From an uncultured Candidatus Competibacteraceae bacterium (lineage in GTDB: Bacteria > Pseudomonadota > Gammaproteobacteria > Competibacterales > Competibacteraceae): DNA of 6,317 nt. The notes under the pieces were generated by a model. It did no database searches and was not told where the DNA came from. It was given only the letters and a program-made list of their open reading frames with translations. The stretch covers positions 1 to 6,317 of the forward strand of contig CALMNY010000088.1 of the NCBI GenBank assembly GCA_937872125.1, in the 5' to 3' direction. A program made the position numbers and the translations under genes. Below, in pieces: positions 1 through 5,967 of the stretch (its first letter is position 1; every line of letters starts with the position of its first letter).

Positions 1-71
1 TGAATGCCATGCTGCGCGATCAGGGGCCTTGGGACTAGCATCATGGGAAAAGCGCTTGACCTTAATCACAG
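1..71. other. Short leader upstream of RM remnant, no gene recognised
   Basis: In the reading frame of the downstream restriction-modification fragment this stretch carries stops at 36-38, 57-59 and 63-65, so the fragment cannot simply continue upstream in frame. The other two + frames are open but give sequences I do not recognise. It may be the far side of a deletion or insertion junction, or sequence unrelated to the downstream gene. Confidence 0.4.
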
Positions 72-758
72 TTGCTCCCCCACGAGGGAGGAGGGAGTAT
101 TAGCGCCGAAGACCTGTTTGCCTACGCCTACGCCCTGCTGGCGACGCCGGATTACGTCAAGACTTTCTGGGATGAGTTGGCCCTGCCCGGCCCGCGCCTA
201 CCGTTGACTCAAGACGCGGCGCTGTTTGCCGAGGGTGCGGCGCTGGGCCGGCGCTTGATCTGGCTGCATACCTACGGTGAGCGTTGCGTTCCACCCGGCG
301 AAAAACCGGGCCGAGTGCCGCCCGGCGTCGCCCGCTGTCAGGTGGGTACGCCCTCAGACCCCGCCAGTTATCCCGACCGCTTCCACTACGATCCGGCGAC
401 CCAGGAGCTTCACATCGGCAAGGGGCGGTTTGCTCCAGTGCGGCGGGAAGTCTGGAACTTCAGCATCTCCGGGTTCGAGGTGGTGAAATCCTGGCTGGCC
501 TATCGGATGCGCGACCGCTCCGGGAAAAAATCCTCGCCGCTGGACGACATCCGCCCGGAACGCTGGGAGTTCGACGGGGAGTTGCTGAATCTGCTGTGGG
601 TGCTGGATCACACCGTGGACCTGCAACCGACGCTGGCGACGCTGCTGGAAAAGGTGCTGGCCAGCGCGTTGTTCGCGGCGGTGGAGTTGCCGCAACCGGA
701 TGAGGCGCAACGCCGGGCTATGCCGGAGAAAGGTGAGAAAACGGGGTTGTTCGAGTAG
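72..758 (+). pseudogene. C-terminal fragment of Type ISP restriction-modification enzyme (target-recognition region)
   Basis: Type ISP enzymes (LlaBIII-like) are large single polypeptides with nuclease, helicase, N6-adenine methyltransferase and C-terminal target-recognition parts. The 228 residues here match only the end of such a protein. The family-like run starts with SAEDLFAYAYALL (about 11-23), then PGPRLPLTQDAALF, a GRRLIWLHTYGER segment, YDPATQELHIGKGRFAPV, the hallmark EVWNFSISGFEVVKSWLAYR (about residue 126 on), SSPLDDIRPERW, and a helical LLNLLWVLDHTVDLQP tail. The methyltransferase motifs (NPPY type) and helicase boxes are absent. The first available start is a TTG at 72 with no good ribosome site. 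A purine-rich AGGAGGGAG run (89-97) sits just before an ATT codon at 99. In-frame stops precede the fragment. I read it as a truncated gene. It could instead be a translated orphan recognition domain. The family assignment is from recalled motif pattern, not a search. Confidence 0.72.
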
Positions 759-771
759 ATAGAGGGTAACT

Positions 772-1131
772 GTGAAATGTGAAATTGAGTACACCGATGA
801 ATTCGAGGCGTGGTGGACCAGCCTGAATGAAGCAGAACAAGACGCTGTTGCGGCTTCTGTAGGGCAGCTTGAAAAACTGGGACCCTCACTGAGGTTTCCT
901 TACAGTTCGGGTATTGTAACTTCCAGGCACGATCATCTCCGGGAACTGCGCATACAACACAAGGGCCAACCTTATCGGGCACTCTACGCCTTCGACCCTC
1001 GGCGCATGGTTATCCTGCTGATCGGCGGTAACAAAACCAATGATGCCCGTTGGTATGAGACGTTCGTTCCATTGGCTGACAAACTGTACGACCAGCACTT
1101 GGAACTCTTGAAAAAGGAGGGACTACTCTGA
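772..1131 (+). CDS. higB: HigB/RelE-superfamily toxin (phage Gp49-like, DUF891)
   Basis: This 119-residue protein has the size and pattern of the Gp49-like branch of RelE/HigB toxins, which are usually ribosome-associated mRNA interferases held inactive by the partner antitoxin. Visible family features are the N-terminal strand-helix (EIEYTDEFEAWWTSL), the central LRELRIQHKGQPYRALYAF block (residues 56-74), the strand MVILLIGGNKTN (79-90), and the C-terminal helix RWYETFVPLADKLYDQHL (93-110). Likely functional positions are R57, R60, Y68, R69 and K88, inferred from family conservation. The GTG start at 772 is chosen because AGAGGG (761-766) lies 5 bases upstream and the first residues form the expected first strand. 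It begins 13 bases after the RM fragment stops and shares one base with the antitoxin gene (TGATG), so translation is probably coupled. The toxin-before-antitoxin order is typical of higBA. The higB symbol is by analogy. Confidence 0.85.
   Translation: MKCEIEYTDEFEAWWTSLNEAEQDAVAASVGQLEKLGPSLRFPYSSGIVTSRHDHLRELRIQHKGQPYRALYAFDPRRMVILLIGGNKTNDARWYETFVPLADKLYDQHLELLKKEGLL
1114..1121 (+). promoter_or_regulatory. Strong ribosome binding site of the antitoxin
   Basis: AAGGAGGG lies inside the last codons of the toxin gene, 9 bases before the antitoxin ATG at 1131. It is stronger than the site in front of the toxin (AGAGGG before a GTG). This fits the usual need for more antitoxin than toxin from one message. 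Confidence 0.7.
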
Positions 1132-1469
1132 TGGCGAAGAAATTTCGTGACTTGATGGCCCAGATGCCAAAAGAACGGCAGGCGCGTATTGAGGCGGAAA
1201 CCCAGCGCCTGATTGATGAAATGCCCCTGCAGGAATTGCACAAAGCTCTGGACCTGACCGAGCAGCATATAGCGGCTACGCTTGACCTCAACGCGGCGGC
1301 AGTGTCCAAGGTGGAAAGCCAAACCGATATGTACGTGAGCACCTTGCGGCGCTTCGTCGAAGCCATGGGGGGTGAACTGCGCATCGTGGCTCACTTTCCC
1401 CAAGGTAACGTCGAGATCAATCAATTCAAACGGGAACCAGAGCCAACCGAACCGGCGGCAATGATGTAA
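1131..1469 (+). CDS. higA: HigA/XRE-family antitoxin with helix-turn-helix domain
   Basis: This 112-residue protein is the expected partner of the upstream toxin. A basic N-terminal helix (MAKKFRDLMAQMPKERQARIEAE in outline, residues 1-23) precedes a helix-turn-helix. The helix-turn-helix runs from about LQELHKALDLTEQHIAATL (33-51) to NAAAVSKVESQTDMYVSTLRRFVEAMG (54-80). The strand GELRIVAHFP (81-90) and a loose acidic-proline tail follow. The VSK-E-TDMY-STLRR-VEAMGGEL pattern is characteristic of antitoxins paired with Gp49-like toxins. Such antitoxins bind the toxin and repress their own operon through the helix-turn-helix. I see no clear operator palindrome, and the operon promoter would have to lie inside or upstream of the RM fragment. 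It ends TAA at 1467-1469, with no obvious terminator after it. Confidence 0.87.
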   Translation: MAKKFRDLMAQMPKERQARIEAETQRLIDEMPLQELHKALDLTEQHIAATLDLNAAAVSKVESQTDMYVSTLRRFVEAMGGELRIVAHFPQGNVEINQFKREPEPTEPAAMM

Positions 1470-1962
1470 AGAGAATAGTCCCCGCTTACCCCCACCACTT
1501 CCTTGCGTTACGCAGGGCGGGTCTATTGAATTTTCCTTCGGGCTGGAGTATCCAAGGGGTTGAAGCTCGGCTGACACGGTGAATCTCCCGGCCGTCGCCT
1601 GTTCCCCTAGCGGGTTCGTGGGTGTTTGAGAGGGAATGGGGAGAGTCCTCTACCGAACTTCATTTTTTTCCCTTCACGAGGCGGTAGTTTCCAATGGGAA
1701 CGGTTAGAGGCAGGCAACTGCACCTATGATCCGGTTCGAATCCGGCGCCGCCTCGCCCTCACGCGCTATGCCGCCGCGACGACAGAAAGACGCCGGGCTG
1801 TTCGCGGTCGCGTCGTCAGACGCCACTACATGAGGGACACCGAATAAGCCGGTTTGGGCGAGCTTCGGAAAGGCGCCCCTCCACGCCGGTCATAGCGCGC
1901 TTTCAATCCCCCAAAAAGCGGGGCTTTCAATTACTCCCTTTATTACCCTCTTTTAGAAGAAG
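1470..1962. other. 493-base region without a convincing protein gene, at the convergent boundary
   Basis: The toxin-antitoxin pair (+) and the Fic gene (-) converge here. Contents I can see are: an imperfect hairpin at 1502-1516 (CTTGCG/CGCAGG, three-base loop); the tRNA-shaped element at 1678-1754; a GC-rich imperfect hairpin at 1775-1812 (CGCGAC/GTCGCG outer, ACAG/CTGT inner); a GGGCG/CGCCC hairpin at 1856-1878; and two GCTTTCAAT copies at 1899-1907 and 1923-1931 around a CCCC/GGGG pair. None is followed by a proper T-run, so I call no terminator. A TTGAAT/TATCCA pair with 17-base spacing (1526-1554) is only a weak promoter match. An open frame at 1626-1847 encodes an arginine-rich sequence without family features and overlaps the RNA element, so it is not called. 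Confidence 0.5.
1678..1754 (+). ncRNA. tRNA-like structured RNA, candidate Y RNA (YrlA-type) tRNA-mimic module
   Basis: The 77 bases fold like a tRNA without a normal anticodon arm. GAGGCGG (1678-1684) pairs perfectly with CCGCCTC (1748-1754), giving a 7-bp acceptor-like stem. TA follows at the usual positions 8-9. A D-like arm has GTTT (1687-1690) pairing with GAAC (1698-1701) around a loop ending in GG. The T-like arm is CCGG (1731-1734), loop TTCGAAT (1735-1741), CCGG (1742-1745), matching the TTCRANY loop consensus. In the anticodon position a GCAG/CTGC stem (1710-1713, 1718-1721) is capped by a GCAA (GNRA) tetraloop, possibly extended by GGT/ACC across a 5-base bulge. There is no 3' CCA, and two unpaired bases separate the T-arm from the acceptor strand. 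Known bacterial Y RNAs of the YrlA class carry a module with D- and T-like arms and no true anticodon arm, hence the suggestion. No Ro60 (Rsr) or RtcB gene lies in the window, and I found no convincing Ro-binding stem in the flanks. Alternatives are a decayed tRNA, a mobile-element tRNA-like structure, or a new small RNA. Ends are those of the helix, not of a mapped transcript. Confidence 0.5.
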
Positions 1963-3015
1963 CTACCCTTTTTCGCCGCCGAGCCTGACCCACTTTGCGC
2001 CCGGACCACGGCCTACGCACTCGACTAGCTGTCCCCGTTGCGCGCCAAGCACCCGCTTGACCATATCACGGCTCACGCCGGGGCAGATTTGTTCCAGTTG
2101 GGTCAGGGTAAACTCCTGTGGCAAGCGTTGAATCGCCGCCAGCACCTGCTCGGTCTTCGCGCCGCGTGGAGCTTGCAGATCGCCAACCCGTTCCATCAAT
2201 TCCCGGTAGGCGCTTTTGAGGATAAACAGAATGTAGTTGATGTAAGGCCAGGGGTCATGGCGACCTTCGCGCCAGCCCTGCGAGCTTTGCTCCAGGGTTT
2301 CGTAGTAGCGATCCTTGTTCTGTTCGATCAGCCGTTCCAGGCTGATGTATCGGCCCACCTCATAGCCCAGGTGATAACACTGCAATAACAGCAGCAGCCT
2401 GGACACCCGGCCGTTGCCGTCCCGAAACGGATGGATACAGAGAACATCGAGGTTGAATGCCGCCAGCGCGATCAGCGGATGAATCCATGCTTCATCGAGG
2501 CAACGTCGCCAGCCATCTACCAGTTCCGCCATCGCATCCGGGGTCTCAGCGGCGGGTACGGTGCGGAAGCGGACCCGCTCGCGGCCATCGGGATACCGTT
2601 CGATGATGTCGCTATCCCGCTGCTTGTATTGGCCAGCGTCCCAGATCTCGCCCCGCGTCAGGCGGTGCAAGCGGCGGATCGTTGCTTCAGCGATGGGCAG
2701 TTGCGCGCTCTGTTCGTGAATCAGCGTCAAGGCGTCCCGATAACCCCGGACTTCTTCCTCATCCCGGTCGCGCAGTAACGGGATGCCTAAAATCAATTCC
2801 CGGACCCGCCGCGTCTCGACGGTGACGCCTTCGATGCGGTTGCTGGAAACGGCGCTTTCAATCAGCGCGTGTTCGCGTAACACCTTGAGCCTTTGCGGCG
2901 CTTGGCGGGTGTAAAGCGTCTGCTGGCCACGGAATTCGCCCAAGTCGGCCAGGTACCAGCTCGTGCTGCCCGGAACGGCGGCGTCACCGTGGGAAAACCG
3001 GCGCAGGGTGTTCAT
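1963..3015 (-). CDS. Fic family protein, predicted AMPylase with N-terminal inhibitory motif (class II)
   Basis: This 350-residue cytoplasmic protein probably transfers AMP (or another nucleotide part) to a hydroxyl group on a target protein. An N-terminal helical region contains S58-NRI-E62-G63, matching the inhibitory (S/T)xxxE(G/N) motif whose glutamate blocks productive ATP binding; its position before the Fic core makes this class II. The core carries the intact catalytic motif H195-PFRDGNG-R203 (HxFx(D/E)GN(G/K)R), with a preceding IHPLIALAAFNLDVLCI helix. Residues about 286-347 look like a winged helix (VLAAIQRLPQEFTLTQLEQI, then a VSRDMVKRVL recognition-type helix), common in Fic proteins of this length and possibly autoregulatory or target-binding. 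All key residues are present, so it should be active. The ATG at 3015 gives a full N-terminus; the ribosome site is weak (GGAAAA about 4 bases upstream, or AGAGGTGG further off, overlapping the methyltransferase stop). It follows the methyltransferase by 21 bases and is probably co-transcribed with it. The target is unknown. Confidence 0.88.
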   Translation of the reverse strand: MNTLRRFSHGDAAVPGSTSWYLADLGEFRGQQTLYTRQAPQRLKVLREHALIESAVSSNRIEGVTVETRRVRELILGIPLLRDRDEEEVRGYRDALTLIHEQSAQLPIAEATIRRLHRLTRGEIWDAGQYKQRDSDIIERYPDGRERVRFRTVPAAETPDAMAELVDGWRRCLDEAWIHPLIALAAFNLDVLCIHPFRDGNGRVSRLLLLLQCYHLGYEVGRYISLERLIEQNKDRYYETLEQSSQGWREGRHDPWPYINYILFILKSAYRELMERVGDLQAPRGAKTEQVLAAIQRLPQEFTLTQLEQICPGVSRDMVKRVLGAQRGQLVECVGRGPGAKWVRLGGEKG

Positions 3016-3036
3016 GGGGTTTTCCGGATTCCACCT

Positions 3037-3792
3037 CTAATCCCGGCGCCGCAGGACATAGAAGGCGTAGCCGCAATCCTCTGTGTAGCGGGCCATCAGC
3101 GCCATTTCGGATTCGGTCAAATCAGCCACGGCCTGGGCGTCCGCGTCTCCCACGTGGGCTGCCCGAAAGGCCGGCAGGCGCTCCCGCAGCGGGTCGTAAT
3201 AGTTCTTCCAGGCCGACCACGGCAAAGGAAAATGGCCGACTACTTGCCAACCCCGTTCGCCCGCCGCCGTCAGATTGGCCTCCACGCTGCGCAGGGCCGG
3301 ATATTCCGCATCAAAAAAAGCCTTTAACTCCACTGGCCGATCCGACCGGAACCAGGACAATTCGGAAACCGCCAAATATCCCCCAGGCTTGACCCACGAC
3401 CGCCACTGCGTTAATCCGGCGTCAAAGCCCATGATATAAATCGCCCCTTCGCTCCAGATCAGATCGAAACGGGCTTCCCGGAACGGCAAGGCCCGCATGT
3501 CGCCCTGACAGAGCCGCACGCGCGAGGTCCAGCCCCCCTCAATCACGGTCCGGCGCAACGACCGGAGAAAATCCAGAGATCGGTCGAGCGCCGTGATGCG
3601 CCCGGTCGTGGCCGCCGCGAGCGTCAAGGTCTGCGCGCCGGTTCCACAGCCGATATCCAGAATCTCCGGCGCGTCCGGCAATGACGCGCAAAGCGCCAGC
3701 GCCCGCCGGGTGGATGCGGAATCGCCCGGACCCTGGCGCGGCAGGCCATCGTGCAACGCGATCAACAGTTCGATCAACCGCTCTTCATCCAT
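3037..3792 (-). CDS. Class I SAM-dependent methyltransferase
   Basis: The 251-residue form has a complete Rossmann-like methyltransferase core of the Methyltransf_11/25 type. Motif I is ILDIGCGTGA (44-53), the SAM glycine-rich loop. The acidic residue after strand 2 is D70 in ITALDRS, and QGDMRALPF (96-104) carries the adenine-contacting aspartate. Motif IV-like FDLIWSEGAIY (109-119) and post-core VKPGGYLAVSE (134-144) follow. The C-terminal third (NYYDPL, then helices, ending YAFYVLRRRD) forms the usual cap. The substrate is not predictable; small-molecule methylation is more likely than DNA methylation because there is no (D/N)PPY motif. I chose ATG 3792 because AAAGAG lies about 9 bases before it. 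An ATG at 3801 has that site directly abutting it, and a TTG at 3843 would fall inside the T-run of the upstream terminator. It sits 21 bases upstream of the Fic gene. Being just downstream of a strong terminator, it needs read-through or a promoter within about 50 bases; I see no good one. Confidence 0.83.
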   Translation of the reverse strand: MDEERLIELLIALHDGLPRQGPGDSASTRRALALCASLPDAPEILDIGCGTGAQTLTLAAATTGRITALDRSLDFLRSLRRTVIEGGWTSRVRLCQGDMRALPFREARFDLIWSEGAIYIMGFDAGLTQWRSWVKPGGYLAVSELSWFRSDRPVELKAFFDAEYPALRSVEANLTAAGERGWQVVGHFPLPWSAWKNYYDPLRERLPAFRAAHVGDADAQAVADLTESEMALMARYTEDCGYAFYVLRRRD

Positions 3793-3841
3793 GCCAATCA
3801 TCTCTTTCAACGTGCTGAACTGGGATGCGCCCCGGACCAAC

Positions 3842-3873
3842 AAAAAATCCCTTCCCCTGGCGGGGAAGGGATT
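3842..3873 (-). terminator. Rho-independent terminator of prpE
   Basis: On the - strand a perfect 12-bp inverted repeat, AATCCCTTCCCC and GGGGAAGGGATT (3862-3873 and 3846-3857), encloses a GCCA loop and runs directly into TTTTTT (3842-3847 read in reverse, overlapping the stem's last T residues). It lies about 71 bases past the prpE stop, within a 152-base gap between prpE and the methyltransferase. This is the clearest regulatory element in the window. Confidence 0.93.
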
Positions 3874-3944
3874 GATTGCAACGGTTCGACCATTCCTACC
3901 CGCCCGACGGCGCGAAACCGCAAGCGGGTGGAAATCAAGCCGGT

Positions 3945-5837
3945 TTAATGATGTTCGACCGCCCGCCGCACTTCTTCCAGCGAGTTTGGATCGTCCAGGG
4001 TGGACAGATCGCCCGGATCACGGCCTTCGGCCAGCGCCTGAATCGAGCGGCGCAGCAGCTTGCCGGAACGGGTCTTCGGCAGCGCGCTGACGAAGTGGAT
4101 CGCGTGTGGCTTGGCCACCGCGCCCAGCAGTTCCTGCACCTTGGCGATGACTTCCTTCTCCAGCCGCTCGGTCGCGCCCGCCTCTTCCAGTTGCTTCGGA
4201 TCCTTCAGCCGGCAGAACCCGACCGGCACTTGACCCTTGAGCTTGTCGGCGACGCCGATGACCGCCACCTCGGCAACGCCCGGATGGTTTTGGATCGCCT
4301 CTTCGATTTCGCGGGTGCCCAGCCGGTGGCCGGCCACGTTGATCACGTCGTCGGTGCGGCCCAGGATGAAGAAATAGCCGTCGTCGTCGCGTACCGCCCA
4401 GTCGAAGGAGTTGTACACCATGTCCTTGAAGGTGGTGAAGTAGCTCTTGACAAAGCGACTATCGTCACCCCACACCGTAGACAGGTTACCCGGCGGCAGC
4501 GGCGGCGCCACCACCAGCACGCCCTTCTCGTTGTTGCCGACTTCTTCGCCGGTGCCTTCGCTGATGACCTTGATGTTGTAGCCGAAGTTGGGGAAGCCGG
4601 GCGAACCGAAGCGGTTGGGCTTCAAATCCACGCCAGGCAGATAGGTCAGCATCGCCCAGCCGGTCTCGGTCTGCCAATAGTGGTCCAGCACCGGCCGGTT
4701 CAAGCCATCCGTGATCCAGCGGGAAGTCGGCTCGTCCAGTGGCTCACCGGCCAGGAACAGGGTGCGCAGCGAGGATAGATCGTACATTTTCATGTACTTG
4801 GGATCCTGCGACTTCAGCACGCGCACCGCCGTCGGCGAGGAGAACATGGCCGTGCACTTGTAATCCTGTACGATCTTCCACCAGATGCCCGGATCGGGGT
4901 TGGTCGGCAACCCTTCGTACATGATCGTCGTCACCCCATAAATCAGGGGGCCGTAGACGATGTACGAGTGGCCCACCACCCAGCCGATGTCGGAGGTGGT
5001 GAACATGGCTTCGCCGGGATTGGTGTTGTAGAGGTACTTCATGGTCGCGGCCAGCGCCACCGTGTAGCCGCCGGTATCGCGCTGCACGCCCTTGGGAATA
5101 CCCGTGGTGCCAGAGGTGTAGAGGATGTAGCTGGGCTCGTTGGATTCCAGCCAAGTCACGGGCACTTGGGCGTCCATGTGCTGAGCGCGCAGGGCGGCGT
5201 AGTCCAGATCGCGGCCCTTGGTGAGCGCCATCGCCTTGTCCAGACCGCGATTGACGATCAGCACCTTTTCTGGCGGGAACTTGGCCAGACGCACGGATTC
5301 GTCCACCAGATGCTTGTAGGGCACCGCCTTGCCGCCGCGCATGCCGGCGTCGGCGGTAATCATCAGCTTCGGTTTGGCGTCATCAATGCGCACCGCCAGG
5401 TTGGCGGACGCGAACCCGCCGAACACCACCGAATGGATTGCCCCCAACCGGGCGCAGGCCAGCATGGCAAAGGCGGCCTCGGCGATCATCGGCATGTAAA
5501 TGATGACCCGGTCACCTTTTTGGACATCCAGCGCTTGCAGCACGGCGGCGAAGCGGTTCACTTCGCGGTGGAGTTCCGCATAGCTGTAAGACTTGGTTTC
5601 GTTGACCTCGGTGGAGATGTAGACCAGCGCGGGCTGGTCAGCGCGGGTCGCTAGATGCCGGTCCACCGCGTTGTAGCAAAGGTTAGTCTCACCGCCGACA
5701 AACCACTTGCTAAACGGCGGCTTGGAGTAATCCAAAATTTTCTGCGGCGGTTTGTGCCAGTCAATCATCTTGGCCTGTTCGCCCCAGAAGCCTTCGGGAT
5801 CTGCGATGGACCAGCGATGGAATTCTTCGTAATTCAT
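3945..5837 (-). CDS. prpE: Propionyl-CoA synthetase (propionate--CoA ligase)
   Basis: A 630-residue acyl-CoA synthetase of the ANL superfamily that activates propionate with ATP and CoA through a propionyl-AMP intermediate, releasing AMP and PPi. The N-terminal ACAS-type region begins YEEFHRWSIADPEGFW and includes FVGGETNLCYNAVDRHL (46-62). The AMP-binding loop YTSGTTGIPKG is at 240-250. YWQTETGW (387-394) is the adenylate/substrate motif. GRTDDVINVAGHRLGTREIEE (493-513) forms the hinge and CoA face. The C-terminal PKTRSGK has the catalytic lysine K593, a known acetylation-controlled position in this family. Length and the PrpE-like N-terminus favour propionate over acetate, though acetyl-CoA synthetase is the close alternative. 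ATG 5837 is chosen because GGAGAG lies 9 bases upstream and the homology begins there; a GTG 37 codons earlier would add an unrelated sequence running over the promoter and the mdh hairpin. Product propionyl-CoA can feed the methylcitrate or methylmalonyl route or polyhydroxyalkanoate synthesis; no genes for those are visible. Confidence 0.9.
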   Translation of the reverse strand: MNYEEFHRWSIADPEGFWGEQAKMIDWHKPPQKILDYSKPPFSKWFVGGETNLCYNAVDRHLATRADQPALVYISTEVNETKSYSYAELHREVNRFAAVLQALDVQKGDRVIIYMPMIAEAAFAMLACARLGAIHSVVFGGFASANLAVRIDDAKPKLMITADAGMRGGKAVPYKHLVDESVRLAKFPPEKVLIVNRGLDKAMALTKGRDLDYAALRAQHMDAQVPVTWLESNEPSYILYTSGTTGIPKGVQRDTGGYTVALAATMKYLYNTNPGEAMFTTSDIGWVVGHSYIVYGPLIYGVTTIMYEGLPTNPDPGIWWKIVQDYKCTAMFSSPTAVRVLKSQDPKYMKMYDLSSLRTLFLAGEPLDEPTSRWITDGLNRPVLDHYWQTETGWAMLTYLPGVDLKPNRFGSPGFPNFGYNIKVISEGTGEEVGNNEKGVLVVAPPLPPGNLSTVWGDDSRFVKSYFTTFKDMVYNSFDWAVRDDDGYFFILGRTDDVINVAGHRLGTREIEEAIQNHPGVAEVAVIGVADKLKGQVPVGFCRLKDPKQLEEAGATERLEKEVIAKVQELLGAVAKPHAIHFVSALPKTRSGKLLRRSIQALAEGRDPGDLSTLDDPNSLEEVRRAVEHH

Positions 5838-5894
5838 GCGTGAGTGCTCTCCGGTTCGGTGGTTTGGAAACGCGACGTTATGATTATCGCCGGA

Positions 5895-5900
5895 ATTATA
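5895..5900 (-). promoter_or_regulatory. Candidate -10 box of the prpE promoter
   Basis: The - strand reads a perfect TATAAT here, about 58 bases before the prpE ATG, which would give a leader of roughly 50 bases. At 16-18 bases further upstream there are only A/T-rich hexamers (around AATTTC), not TTGACA, so an activator might be needed. A second GATAAT box lies at 5882-5887. PrpR or sigma-54 control is known for some prp operons, but I see no GG-N10-GC promoter that I trust. Confidence 0.42.
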
Positions 5901-5930
5901 GTGTAGTCGCTTGCTCGGAAATTTCCTGCC

Positions 5931-5958
5931 CGCCGTCCCCGGATCCACGAGGACGGCG
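5931..5958 (-). terminator. Hairpin after mdh, possible weak terminator
   Basis: CGCCGTCC (5931-5938) and GGACGGCG (5951-5958) pair perfectly, and three further inner pairs (TCG with CGG, one wobble) give an 11-bp stem with a six-base loop. It starts 9 bases after the mdh stop. On the - strand it is followed by GGCAGGAAATTTCC rather than a T-run, so it is a poor intrinsic terminator. On the + strand it is followed by ATTTTTA, but no + strand gene ends there. It may instead protect the mdh 3' end. Confidence 0.38.
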
Positions 5959-5967
5959 CGCGGATTT

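Noticed and set aside
1526..1554. Promoter TTGAAT-17-TATCCA for the tRNA-like RNA
   Set aside because: Five of twelve positions differ from consensus and it lies about 120 bases from the element; such matches are expected by chance.
1678..1754. An ordinary functional tRNA gene
   Set aside because: The 27-43 stem does not form with a 7-base anticodon loop, the T-stem has only 4 good pairs before two unpaired bases, and the discriminator is followed by CC-C rather than CCA.
1648..1838. Ro-binding-type stem between flanks of the tRNA-like element (GAAC/GTTC with ACC/GGT, or GTCCTC/GAGGGAC)
   Set aside because: Each pairing is short and bulged, and they compete with local GC-rich hairpins, so I could not support a Y RNA stem from sequence alone.
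1626..1847. 73-codon + strand open frame in the intergenic region
   Set aside because: It is arginine-rich without family features, starts without a clear ribosome site, and overlaps the tRNA-like element, whose base pairing explains the sequence better.
1899..1931. CRISPR array
   Set aside because: There are only two 9-base copies with no full repeat-spacer periodicity and no cas genes in the window.
2038..3327. Several + strand open frames of 115-144 codons
   Set aside because: They are shadows of the Fic and methyltransferase genes, both of which show intact catalytic motifs on the - strand.
3876..4778. 300-codon + strand open frame
   Set aside because: It lies antisense to prpE, whose family motifs are unambiguous; its protein is rich in H, Q, R, V and A, as expected from a shadow frame in GC-rich DNA.
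4968..5654. 228-codon + strand open frame
   Set aside because: Also antisense to the conserved core of prpE, with histidine- and glycine-rich low-information sequence and no recognisable domain.
5838..5948. 37-codon N-terminal extension of prpE from a GTG
   Set aside because: The extension has no PrpE-like sequence, would cover the TATAAT box and part of the mdh hairpin, and the ATG at 5837 has a well-spaced GGAGAG.
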